A DNA stretch of 64,000 bases from CAZTDU01 sp050248795 (lineage in GTDB: Bacteria; Pseudomonadota; Gammaproteobacteria; Burkholderiales; SG8-39). The stretch is from assembly GCA_050248795.1 (NCBI GenBank), contig JBFWRS010000016.1:1-64000 (forward strand), read 5' to 3'. The notes under the pieces are model-generated. The model saw only the letters and a list, made by a program, of their open reading frames with translations, did no database searches and was not told the DNA's origin. Both the position numbers and the translations under genes were made by a program. This document shows, in pieces, positions 34,506 to 42,573 of the stretch (positions within the stretch are counted from its first letter, which is position 1; each line of letters opens with the position of its first letter).

Positions 34506-36172
34506 GCGGCGAACTCCCGCAGCAGCCGTCCGGGCAGCCGGTCGATCGGCCGCATGCCGGACTCGTCGGCGACGCACACGCCGTTCACCCAGACGCCGTG
34601 CACGCCGATCGCCGGCGTGGTGAGCCGCGGGTGTCCGCCCGGCAGGTCGAAGACGCGCTGTTTCGGTCCGCGGTCCACGGTCGCGGGATCGAACAGCATC
34701 AGGTCGGCGCACCAGCCCGGCTTCAGCAGGCCGCGTTCGCGGATGCCGAACACGCTTGCAGGGTGCGAGGTGAGGCGCCGCACCGCATCCTCGATCGGCA
34801 GCACGCCCAGACGGCGCACCCAGTGGCCGAGCAGGTGCAGGCCGAAGCCGGCGTCGTTGAAGAAGGTCAGGTGCGCGCCGGCATCCGACAGCGACACCAT
34901 GCTTGCCGGATGGCGCAGCATCTCGCCGACTGCGGCCTCGTCGCTGTTCAGCGTGTGCGCGACGAATACCGTGGCAAGGTCTTCGGCGAGCGCCAGGTCC
35001 AGCCAGCAGTCGAGCGGGTCGGCGCCCCGCGCGCGCGCAAGCTCCGCGATGGTGCGCTGCTCGCAGGCCGGGTCGCGCGATTCCACCACCAGCACCTTGT
35101 CCCACTCGCCGTTGAAGAGCCGGAACACCGCGGGCCGCGACAGTTCGTCGCGCACCGCCTGCCGGAACGCCGGGTCCGCGAGCTTCTCCTTCAGTGCGTC
35201 GCCCTTCAGGCCCAGCGCCGGCCGCCACGCGTCCAGTCCCTCGACCGGGTAGGGCGACAGCATGGTGAAATCAAACGATAGCGGGCAGCAGGACACCGCG
35301 CCGACCAGCTTCCTGCCGCGCGCATTCGCCGCCGCGATCGCATCGAGGTCCGCGAATACCGCCCGCGGATTGGTGCTGTTATGCAGGAGCGCCGCGATCA
35401 CCACCGGCCGGCCGCATCCGGCGGCGAGTTCTTCGAGGAAGGAGATCTTCGTCTGCCCGCCCTTGGTCAGCATGAACACGCCGCGGCCGGCATTGCCAAG
35501 CGAGCCGACCAGCGTGCGCAGTTCGGCGTCGTCCGCGAGCCGCGACGGCATCGGCACGCCGCCTTCGCCGTTGTGCGCCGGCGACGTGCTGGTGGAGAAT
35601 CCCACCGCGCCGGCGCGCATGCCCTCGAGCAGCAGCGTGCGCATCGCGGCGATCTCTTCTGCGGTCGCCGCGCGCAGCGGCGCTTCCTCGCCCATGACGA
35701 AGGTACGTAGTGAAGAGTGCCCGACGAAGCAGGCGAGGTTGGCCGCCGCGCCCTGGCGCTCGAGCATCGCGAGGTATTCCGGCACCGTCTCGAAGTCCCA
35801 GCGTATGCCGGATTTCAGCACCTCGAGCGACATGCCCTCGACCTGCGTCAGGTTGCGCATCACCCGTTCGCGGTCGCGCGGTCGGCAAGGCGCGATGGTG
35901 AAGCCGCAGTTGCCGATTACCGCGGTGGTCACGCCCAGCGCCGGGGACGGCGACAGCAACGGATCCCAGGTGACCTGCGCGTCGTAATGCGTGTGGTTGT
36001 CGATGATGCCGGGCATCAGCGCGAGGCCGTCGGCGTTCACCGTTTCGCGCGCGCCGCCCTCCACCCTGCCCATCGCCGCGATGCGGCCGTCCTCTACCGC
36101 GAGATCGCCGCGCTGCGCCGGCGCACCGCTGCCATCCAGCAGCAGCGCACCGCGGATGATGAGATCGTGCAT
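34502..36172 (-). CDS. N-acyl-D-amino-acid deacylase family amidohydrolase
   Basis: A 556-residue metal-dependent amidohydrolase. LMPGIIDNHTHYDAQVTWDP (~residues 53-72) has the HxH metal motif followed by Asp. VIGNCGFTIAPC contains the family cysteine ligand. VGHSSLRTFVMG, then a catalytic-Asp region LSDAGAHLTFFNDAGF (~residues 431-446), matches D-aminoacylase/N-acyl-D-glutamate deacylase-like proteins. The family hydrolyses N-acyl-D-amino acids, but many members act on other amides, so substrate is open. It is divergent from the SDR gene by 18 bp and convergent with the urease cluster. Confidence 0.82.
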   Translation of the reverse strand: MHDLIIRGALLLDGSGAPAQRGDLAVEDGRIAAMGRVEGGARETVNADGLALMPGIIDNHTHYDAQVTWDPLLSPSPALGVTTAVIGNCGFTIAPCRPRDRERVMRNLTQVEGMSLEVLKSGIRWDFETVPEYLAMLERQGAAANLACFVGHSSLRTFVMGEEAPLRAATAEEIAAMRTLLLEGMRAGAVGFSTSTSPAHNGEGGVPMPSRLADDAELRTLVGSLGNAGRGVFMLTKGGQTKISFLEELAAGCGRPVVIAALLHNSTNPRAVFADLDAIAAANARGRKLVGAVSCCPLSFDFTMLSPYPVEGLDAWRPALGLKGDALKEKLADPAFRQAVRDELSRPAVFRLFNGEWDKVLVVESRDPACEQRTIAELARARGADPLDCWLDLALAEDLATVFVAHTLNSDEAAVGEMLRHPASMVSLSDAGAHLTFFNDAGFGLHLLGHWVRRLGVLPIEDAVRRLTSHPASVFGIRERGLLKPGWCADLMLFDPATVDRGPKQRVFDLPGGHPRLTTPAIGVHGVWVNGVCVADESGMRPIDRLPGRLLREFAA

Positions 36173-36190
36173 GCGCCTATACTAACCGCC

Positions 36191-36937
36191 ATGCGGATAT
36201 TCGAACTGCGCGACAAGGTGGCAGTAGTCACCGGCGGCGGCAAGGGCATAGGCGCCGCCACCGTGGAACTCTTTCTGGAGGCGGGCGCGAAGGTCGCGGT
36301 GTTCGACCTCGACCCGGGGACCGAAACCGAAGTGCTCCCCGTGATCTGCGACGTCACCGACGAGGCGCAGGTCGAGGGTGCTTTCGAGCGCGTCGTCGGG
36401 CAGTTCGGCGGCGTGGACGTACTGGTCAACAACGCCGGCATGGCGGTGCGCAAGCCGGCGCTGGAACTCGATATCGCCGACTGGCGCAAGGTCATGGACC
36501 TGAACCTGATGGCGACATTCCTCTGCTCGCGGGTCGCCGCACGCTACATGCAGAAGCGCCGCAACGACGGCCTGCCGCGCGGCGGCGCGATCGTGAATCT
36601 CGCGTCGATCATGGGATTCTCGGGCGGCCTGTTTCCGAACGCCTCGTACCAGGCGTCGAAGGGCGGCGTGGTGAACCTGACGCGGGCGCTGGCGCTTGAA
36701 TGGGCGGCGCACGACATCCGCGTCAACGCAGTGGCGCCGACTTTCGTCAAGACCGACCTCACCGTGCCGATCTTTTCCAACCCCGAGGTGCTGCAGGACG
36801 TCATGCGACATACGCCGCTCGGCGCGCTGCCGGACGTCGATGACGTCGCCGCGGCGATCCTGTACCTGGCGAGCCCGGCGGCGCGGCGCGTCACCGGCGT
36901 CACGCTGCCGGTGGATAGCGGCTACCTGGCGCGGTAA
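36191..36937 (+). CDS. short-chain dehydrogenase/reductase
   Basis: A 248-residue classical SDR from the ATG at 36191. The cofactor loop is VTGGGKGIGAATVELF (~residues 14-29), NNAG lies at ~81-84, catalytic Ser is in NLASIMGFSG, and YQASKGG gives the Tyr-x-x-x-Lys pair (~residues 158-162). DLDPG after the second strand suggests NAD(H) preference, because an acidic residue follows the strand. The substrate is unknown. It diverges from the amidohydrolase gene. Confidence 0.88.
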   Translation: MRIFELRDKVAVVTGGGKGIGAATVELFLEAGAKVAVFDLDPGTETEVLPVICDVTDEAQVEGAFERVVGQFGGVDVLVNNAGMAVRKPALELDIADWRKVMDLNLMATFLCSRVAARYMQKRRNDGLPRGGAIVNLASIMGFSGGLFPNASYQASKGGVVNLTRALALEWAAHDIRVNAVAPTFVKTDLTVPIFSNPEVLQDVMRHTPLGALPDVDDVAAAILYLASPAARRVTGVTLPVDSGYLAR

Positions 36938-37064
36938 CGCCCAGGCACGCGGCGCGCCGCCGCCCGATCGAGCGTACGGCGATGGAACTCACGCCGACGG
37001 ATCCTGACTAAGCATCTGCACCCGGCCTGACGTTCCGCTGCCGGCAGCTTGTGGAGAGACAGGA

Positions 37065-37997
37065 ATGACCCGCGAAGAACAACAAGCCATCCTGACCATC
37101 AGCCTGATGGCGGCATTCGCCGACGGCGCCAAGGACGATCGCGAGCGCAGCGAGGTCAAGCGCATTGCCGAGTCGCTGTCCGACAGCGACATCAACGTTT
37201 CCGCGCTGTACCAGGACGTGCTGCTCAAGCGCCGCAGCCTGGAGGACACGGCGGCTGCGATCGGCGCCCCGGAACTGCGCCAGTACGCCTACGAGATGGC
37301 GGTCTGCGTCTGCGACGCCGACGGCGCCCATGTGCCGGCAGAGAAGGACTTCCTCGACCGGCTGCGCAGCGCGCTCGGGCTGGATGCGGCGAGCTCGGAC
37401 GCCTTCGCCGAGCAGGCGGCGGTGGTCGCCGCGGCGCCGCTGGCAGCCAGCACGCCGGCGGAACCGGCGCTCGCGGCGACGATGTCCGGCGCCGAGATGG
37501 ACAAGATGATCCTGAACTACGCCATCCTGAACGGCGCGCTGGAACTGCTGCCGCAGAATCTGGCGTCGGTCGCCATCATTCCGCTGCAGATGAAAATGGT
37601 CTACCGCATCGGCAGGGCACACGGCTTCGAACTCGACCGCGGCCACGTCAGGGATTTCCTCGCCACGCTTGGCGTGGGTCTCACTTCGCAGTACCTGGAA
37701 CAGTTCGGGCGCAAGCTGCTCGGCGGCATCCTCGGCCAGGTGGCCGGTGGCATCGGCCGCGGCATCGGCCGCAGCGCGACCAGCGTGGCCTTCTCGTTCG
37801 CGACCACCTATGCCCTTGGCCACGTCGCCAAGGGCTATTACGCCGGCGGCCGCACACTCTCCGCCGACCTGCTGAAGCGATCGTTCGACTCGATGCTGGG
37901 CGAGGCTCGGGGCCTGCAGTCGCGCTACCTGCCGGAGATCGAGCAGAAGGCACGTACCCTGGACGTGAGCCAGGTATTGCAGTCGATCCGCCAGTAA
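37065..37997 (+). CDS. TerB-like/DUF697-like protein of unknown function
   Basis: A 310-residue protein. Residues ~1-110 resemble TerB-type helical domains: an acidic AAFADGAKDDRERSEVKRI early and a matching CVCDADGAHVPAEKDFLDRL later, which form the paired acidic helix hairpins of that fold. An Ala/Pro linker (~115-145) leads to a C-terminal region with helices and a Gly-rich hydrophobic stretch (GGILGQVAGGIGRGIGRS, ~residues 224-241), as in DUF697 proteins, likely membrane-associated. A good ribosome binding site (ACAGGA) precedes the ATG. Function is unknown; TerB domains are linked to metal and stress responses. Confidence 0.6.
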   Translation: MTREEQQAILTISLMAAFADGAKDDRERSEVKRIAESLSDSDINVSALYQDVLLKRRSLEDTAAAIGAPELRQYAYEMAVCVCDADGAHVPAEKDFLDRLRSALGLDAASSDAFAEQAAVVAAAPLAASTPAEPALAATMSGAEMDKMILNYAILNGALELLPQNLASVAIIPLQMKMVYRIGRAHGFELDRGHVRDFLATLGVGLTSQYLEQFGRKLLGGILGQVAGGIGRGIGRSATSVAFSFATTYALGHVAKGYYAGGRTLSADLLKRSFDSMLGEARGLQSRYLPEIEQKARTLDVSQVLQSIRQ

Positions 37998-38113
37998 GCG
38001 CAGGCGCCGCGCGCGATCCGGCGCCGGTCGCGAACCTGCAGCCGCATCCGGCGGAGCGGCGTGCCATGGGCACTGCGTTGACGACGAGGTTCCAGCGCGG
38101 CTAGCATGCAAGC

Positions 38114-38494
38114 ATGAGGCGTTCGCGCAGCAGCTTCCCGGCCCTGCTTGCCATCTTCGCGATGGCGCTGCACGGCATCTGGCCGCTGCTGGCGCAGGCG
38201 ATGCCGCGAGCACCGGCGCTGTCGGTCGCGGTATGCACCGCGGGCGGCGTGGTGTACCACCTGGACCTGCCCGCGGGCGAATCACGCTCCGAACGCGGCG
38301 CAGCTTCGTTCCTTGGTCATTGCGCCTTCTGTACTTCTGGCGCGGGCGCGCCGGCGATTCCGCAGGCGGCCGCTCTTGCGCTAGCCCTCGCGGAGCCTGA
38401 AGGCGCGCGCCGGCTTTCGTACGCGGGTTCCGACTGTCCGGCTTCGCTATCCTGCCCGCCACGGCAGCCTCGGGCGCCACCGCCCGGTACCTGA
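38114..38494 (+). CDS. DUF2946-family protein
   Basis: A 126-residue protein with an N-terminal hydrophobic segment (FPALLAIFAMALHGIWPLLA, ~residues 8-27). A CTAGG motif (C41) is followed by HCAFCTSG (residues ~69-76), the Cys-x-x-Cys pattern of DUF2946. These proteins are found beside copper transport and PCu(A)C genes in Proteobacteria, and the next gene here is a PCu(A)C chaperone. A role in copper handling at the membrane is inferred from context. The Pro-rich C-terminus is unusual for the family but the frame is intact. Confidence 0.65.
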   Translation: MRRSRSSFPALLAIFAMALHGIWPLLAQAMPRAPALSVAVCTAGGVVYHLDLPAGESRSERGAASFLGHCAFCTSGAGAPAIPQAAALALALAEPEGARRLSYAGSDCPASLSCPPRQPRAPPPGT

Positions 38495-38643
38495 TCGGCC
38501 GATAGCCGTGCGTCGCGCGAGCGTTCGTGCGGCGCACCTGGCAATCCGGGAGTTCCCATGCGCCACGCCGCAGTTGCGGCGCAAGACACGCGCCGGCTTT
38601 CGGACGCCCCATTCGTTCAATCCAGCAAACAGGAGATTCCAGC

Positions 38644-39126
38644 ATGAAGAGGGCACTCGCAATACTCGCGCTCGCCGTCGGCTCGACCGGGGCGCTCGCG
38701 CAAGCAGATCACGTCAGGATCGACAATGCCTACGCGCGGGCGACTGCGCCCGGCGCCGCGGTTGGCGGCGGCTACGCCACCATCCGGAACACCGGCAAGG
38801 CGCCCGATCGCCTCGTGGGCGCGTCCAGCACGGCCTCGGCGCGCACCGAGCTGCACGAAATGAAGATGGTCGACAACGTCATGCGCATGCGAGAGGTCAG
38901 GGGCATCGATGTGCCCGCCAACGGCAGCGTGGAACTCAAGCCCGGCGGCTACCACCTGATGTTCATGGAACTGAAGGCGCCGCTGAAGCAGGGCGACAAG
39001 GTGCCGGTGACGCTGAAGTTCGAGAAGGCGGGCGAGCTGAAGGTCGAGCTGGAGGTCCGGGGCATGGCGGCCGGTTCCGGGCATTCATCCCATGGTCACG
39101 GCCACGGGGCGGCGAAGAAGCACTGA
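38644..39126 (+). CDS. PCu(A)C-type periplasmic copper chaperone
   Basis: A 160-residue secreted protein. The signal peptide is MKRALAILALAVGSTGALAQ. The copper(I) motif H-x-M ... M ... H-x-M is seen as HEMKMVDNVMRMREV (~residues 77-91) and GYHLMFMEL (~residues 103-111). A His-rich tail (HSSHGHGHGAAKKH) follows. PCu(A)C proteins deliver copper to the CuA/CuB sites of cytochrome oxidase. The ATG has AGGAG (38629-38633) upstream. It follows the DUF2946 gene by 149 bp. A repeat element lies 9 bp after its stop. Confidence 0.9.
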   Translation: MKRALAILALAVGSTGALAQADHVRIDNAYARATAPGAAVGGGYATIRNTGKAPDRLVGASSTASARTELHEMKMVDNVMRMREVRGIDVPANGSVELKPGGYHLMFMELKAPLKQGDKVPVTLKFEKAGELKVELEVRGMAAGSGHSSHGHGHGAAKKH

Positions 39127-39135
39127 GCCGGGGCA

Positions 39136-39401
39136 AGGGACACTCTGATTCATTCCCGCGCGGCTGCGACGGGCGATAGGGCCGCATGGCTTTGTCGCGC
39201 GTCGCTTGCTTGGAATGACCAAGCGGCGCTCCTTGCTTCGCGCCCTGCGGCCCTATCGCCCGTCCCGGAGGGTTGCGACAGGGCACCCGCCCGCTTCGTT
39301 GCGCGGCTTGCAGGTAGTCCCGCTACCTGCTGCGCCACGACGCCTCGCGGGCGGGCGCCCTGTCGCAACGCAGCTCGCGGCGAATAAATCAGAGTGTCCC
39401 T
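39136..39401. mobile_element. 266-bp MITE-like element with terminal inverted repeats
   Basis: The ends are perfect 15-bp inverted repeats, AGGGACACTCTGATT (39136-39150) and AATCAGAGTGTCCCT (39387-39401), extending to about 20 bp with one mismatch. Inside are two long hairpins: a perfect 19-bp stem (39168-39186 with 39246-39264) and a 22-bp stem with one mismatch (39272-39293 region with 39347-39368), each enclosing smaller stem-loops (for example GCTTGG-AATGA-CCAAGC and CAGGTAG-TCCCG-CTACCTG). No ORF is credible. The architecture fits a non-autonomous transposable or REPIN-like element, probably mobilised in trans. The right end supplies part of the stop codon of the neighbouring dehydrogenase. 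No target duplication is obvious. Confidence 0.75.
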
Positions 39402-40329
39402 AGTACCCGGCGGCGACGTCGACCTGGTACAGCGGTGCTTCGCCGCGCCGCACGCGCTCGACGTTCTCGGCAATGATGTCCAGCGCGGTGCGCGGTTCGG
39501 TAAGCGCGGCGATGTGCGGCGTCACGGTGACCTTCGGATGCGCCCACAGCGGGTCTTCCGCCGGCAGCGGCTCGGTCTCGAACACGTCCAGGTACGCGTG
39601 CGCCAGCCTGCCCGAGTCCAGCGCGGCGATGACGTCGGCGGTCACCATCTGCGAGCCGCGCGCGAGGTGCACCAGCGCGGAACCCTCCTTCATGCGATCG
39701 AACAGCGTCGCGCACAGCATGCCGCGGGTCTGCGGCGTCAGCGGCAGCAGGCAAACCAGCACGTCGCACAGCGGCAGCATGTCGGCGAGCCCGGCGTCGC
39801 CGGTGTGGCTCGCCACGCCGGGAAGCGACTTGGGCGTGCGGCTCCAGCCATGCACCTTGAAGCCCAGCGACACCAGCCGCGCCGCGGCATCGCTGCCGAG
39901 TTCGCCCATGCCGAGGAAGCCGACGGTGCGGTCCGCGGCCATGTACTGCTTCAACTGCTTCCAGCGGCGCTCGGCCTGCTGCTGGCGGTAGACGTGGAAG
40001 TTGCGATGGAAATCGATCACCGCGTGCAGCACCGTCTCGGTCATCGCCGCGACCATGCTCGGATCGACCATGCGCGACACCGGCACGCCACGCGGTAGCG
40101 TGAGGTCGCGCATCAGCGCGTCCACGCCCATCCACAGGCACTGGATCAGCTTCAGGCCGGTGAGTTGCGCGACTTCGCCCGGCCGCGGCGCGGCGACCAG
40201 CGCGACTTCGACCGCGGCCGGGTCCGGCGTTTCCGGGTGCACGTGGAAGCGGTCGTGCGGCAGGCGCTCGCGCAGGCGCGGCAGCCAGCTGCGCGGATAG
40301 GTCTTCTCTCCAACGAGGGCGATTTCCAT
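39400..40329 (-). CDS. D-2-hydroxyacid dehydrogenase, glyoxylate/hydroxypyruvate reductase A-like
   Basis: A 309-residue NAD(P)H-dependent dehydrogenase. The nucleotide loop is VGFLGMGELGSDAAARL (~residues 135-151). Catalytic Arg lies in LARGSQMV, Glu in YLDVFETEPLP and His in VTPHIAALTEP. Length and the DFHRNFHVYRQQQAERRW segment resemble GhrA, which reduces glyoxylate and hydroxypyruvate. The TAG stop (39402-39400) uses two bases of the adjacent repeat element, so insertion may have trimmed or replaced the original C-terminus. It is divergent from the MetE-like gene. Confidence 0.87.
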   Translation of the reverse strand: MEIALVGEKTYPRSWLPRLRERLPHDRFHVHPETPDPAAVEVALVAAPRPGEVAQLTGLKLIQCLWMGVDALMRDLTLPRGVPVSRMVDPSMVAAMTETVLHAVIDFHRNFHVYRQQQAERRWKQLKQYMAADRTVGFLGMGELGSDAAARLVSLGFKVHGWSRTPKSLPGVASHTGDAGLADMLPLCDVLVCLLPLTPQTRGMLCATLFDRMKEGSALVHLARGSQMVTADVIAALDSGRLAHAYLDVFETEPLPAEDPLWAHPKVTVTPHIAALTEPRTALDIIAENVERVRRGEAPLYQVDVAAGY

Positions 40330-40391
40330 GTTCTGCCGATGCTAGCATCGGCGCAGTCGGCCGATGGCGCCGGAGCAAGGGGGCAACTCAC

Positions 40392-41480
40392 ATGACGAAA
40401 CCGCCGTTCAGGGCCGACCAGGTCGGCAGCCTGCTGCGCCCGGCCGAACTGGCGCAGGCGCGCAGGCAGTGGAAGGAGGGCAGCCTCTCCGCCGAGGCCT
40501 TGCGCGCGCTGGAGGACGCCGCAGTGCGCGACGCGGTGGCGAAGCAGGAAGCCATCGGCCTCGAATCGATCACCGACGGCGAGTTCCGCCGCGACTGGTG
40601 GCACCTCGACTTCATCGGGCAGATGCAAGGCGTCAGCATGATCGCCAACCCGGGGCCGAAGTTCGGCGGCACGGAAGAGCAGCCGCCTATCCCGATGGTG
40701 ACCGGCAAGGTCCGCTGCGCGCGGCCCATCATGGCCGATCACTTCTCGTTCCTCAAATCGGTGACGACGAAGACAGCGAAGATGACGATCCCGTCGCCCT
40801 CCATGCTGCACCTGCGCGGCGGCCGCAAGTCGATCTCCGCAGAGTCATACCCGGACATGGACGAATTCTGGGCTGACGTATCCAGCGCCTGGCGCGCCGC
40901 GATCCGGCACCTGGCGGACGCCGGCTGCCGCTACCTGCAGCTCGACGACGTCTCGTTCTCGTACCTGTGCGACCCGAAGATCCAGGCGAACTGCCGCGCC
41001 AACGGCGACGACCCGGCGCAGCTGCCGCGCACCTACGCGGATGCGATCAACCGCGCGCTAAGCGAGCGGCCTGCGGGGATGACGGTGACGATGCATACCT
41101 GCCGCGGCAATTTCAAGAGTTCCTTCGTCGCGACCGGCGGCTATGACCCGGTCGCCGAGGCGATGTTCTCTGCCGACGTGGACGCGTTCTTCATGGAATT
41201 CGACAATGAGCGCTCCGGCAGCTTCGAGCCGCTGCGCCTGCTGCCGAAGGGCAGGAAGGTGGTGCTTGGGCTGGTGACGACCAAGGTCGGCGAGCTGGAG
41301 GACAAGGACACCATCAAGCGGCGCATAGCTGCGGCGGCGAAGTTCGTGCCGCTGGAAGACCTGTGCCTGTCGCCGCAGTGCGGTTTTTCGAGCACGCACC
41401 ACGGCAATGCATTGTCGCAGGACGACCAGTGGCGCAAGCTCGAGCGCATCGTGGAGATTGCCAGGGAAGTCTGGACATGA
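40392..41480 (+). CDS. cobalamin-independent methionine synthase (MetE C-terminal domain) family protein
   Basis: A 362-residue protein corresponding only to the catalytic barrel of MetE. FRADQVGSLLRPAELAQAR opens the sequence. Substrate- and zinc-site segments are YLQLDDVSFSYLCD, MHTCRGNFKSSF (His and Cys ligands, ~residues 236-247) and LCLSPQCGFSSTHHGN (Cys, ~residues 326-341). Stand-alone proteins of this type carry out methyl transfer to or from thiols; some act in xenobiotic demethylation or core methionine synthesis. The methyl donor is unknown here. The length argues against full MetE, which is about 750 residues. Confidence 0.82.
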   Translation: MTKPPFRADQVGSLLRPAELAQARRQWKEGSLSAEALRALEDAAVRDAVAKQEAIGLESITDGEFRRDWWHLDFIGQMQGVSMIANPGPKFGGTEEQPPIPMVTGKVRCARPIMADHFSFLKSVTTKTAKMTIPSPSMLHLRGGRKSISAESYPDMDEFWADVSSAWRAAIRHLADAGCRYLQLDDVSFSYLCDPKIQANCRANGDDPAQLPRTYADAINRALSERPAGMTVTMHTCRGNFKSSFVATGGYDPVAEAMFSADVDAFFMEFDNERSGSFEPLRLLPKGRKVVLGLVTTKVGELEDKDTIKRRIAAAAKFVPLEDLCLSPQCGFSSTHHGNALSQDDQWRKLERIVEIAREVWT

Positions 41481-41636
41481 GCGCGTAGCTTCAGCGCCTC
41501 GCGGCGTCCGGGCACGTGTACCGGGGATGCGGGCGGCGGCGCTGGAGGTGGTCCCATGCGCATTGCCTGTAGTGGCTCTTCTCGCGGGTAAGCTTTTGGC
41601 GGTAGCTTGGCGTCGTCCTCACGCAGAGGCGATCCG

Positions 41637-42554
41637 ATGGCGCAGGAGAATGCTGGTGTCGGCGGGGCGGGGGTGGGCGGCCTGTACGCGTATGCGATCA
41701 CGCCGACGCGGGACGGGGGTGATCCCGACGAACGCAAGCTGGCGGAGCTCATCGACGGCATGATCGATGCCGGTGTGGACGGCATCACCGTCCTCGGCAG
41801 TACCGGCGCGCTGGGCTCGTTCTCTGAAGCGGAGCGCATGCGTGTCGCCGAAGCAGCGATCGGGCACGCGGCGAGGCGCGTGCGCGTCAACGTGGGCACC
41901 GGCGCCATCACCACTGCCGAGGCCGTGCGGCTGGCCCGCCATGCCGAGCGCGCGGGCGCGGACAGTGTGCTGGTGGTGCCGATCACCTACTGGATCCTGA
42001 CCGAGCAGGAGCTATTCGAGCACTATCGGGCGATTGCCGGCGCCGTCAGCATCCCGGTCGGTATCTACAACAATCCCCGTCTGACCGTCACGGACCTGCA
42101 GCCGCCCCTGATCGCGCGGCTGGCGCAGATCGAGAACGTGCGCTTCCTCAAGGAGACGTCGGTTGACCTCATGCGGATCGGCCTGACCAGGCGGCTCACC
42201 GCGGGCAGGCTGCACCTGGCCTGGGGCAGGGATGGCGCCGTGCTGGACGCCCTGCGCCTGGGGGCGGACAGCTGGCATTGCGCGACGTCCAACGTCATGC
42301 CTGCGCGCTGCGTGGAACTCTACCGGCTGGCAAAACAGGATCCCGACGCGGCGCAGGCGCGGCGCATGTACGAAGAGATGCGTCCGTTCATCGAATTCTG
42401 CGTGCAGAAGGGCCTGGTGCGCGCGATGCATACCGCGCTCGAACTGCTCGGCCGACCCATGGGCCCGCCGCGCCGGCCAATCGGCATGCTCGAAGGCGAA
42501 GATCGCGCCGAGCTGTCCAGGCTTCTCAAAACCGTGGGCCTCCAGCCCACCTGA
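41637..42554 (+). CDS. dihydrodipicolinate synthase/N-acetylneuraminate lyase family protein
   Basis: A 305-residue class I aldolase-type barrel from the ATG at 41637 (GAGG upstream). Catalytic Tyr144 is in VGIYNNPRL and the Schiff-base Lys172 in VRFLKETS. GSTGALGSFSEAER (~residues 54-67) replaces the G-T-T-G-E motif of DapA, with S-T-G-A, so lysine biosynthesis is unlikely. Family relatives include hydratase-aldolases of aromatic degradation and sugar-acid lyases. It stands upstream of a Bug binding protein and a Rieske oxygenase on the same strand, which suggests a catabolic aldolase role (inference). Confidence 0.8.
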   Translation: MAQENAGVGGAGVGGLYAYAITPTRDGGDPDERKLAELIDGMIDAGVDGITVLGSTGALGSFSEAERMRVAEAAIGHAARRVRVNVGTGAITTAEAVRLARHAERAGADSVLVVPITYWILTEQELFEHYRAIAGAVSIPVGIYNNPRLTVTDLQPPLIARLAQIENVRFLKETSVDLMRIGLTRRLTAGRLHLAWGRDGAVLDALRLGADSWHCATSNVMPARCVELYRLAKQDPDAAQARRMYEEMRPFIEFCVQKGLVRAMHTALELLGRPMGPPRRPIGMLEGEDRAELSRLLKTVGLQPT

Positions 42555-42573
42555 CATCAAGGAGACATCGCCC

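Noticed and set aside
38644..39126. His-rich tail of the copper chaperone treated as evidence for a nickel protein
   Set aside because: The H-x-M ... M ... H-x-M copper(I) motif and DUF2946 neighbour point to copper; His tails are common in PCu(A)C proteins.
41637..42554. Assignment as dapA (lysine biosynthesis)
   Set aside because: The conserved Thr-Thr-Gly-Glu substrate motif is replaced by Ser-Thr-Gly-Ala and the context is catabolic.
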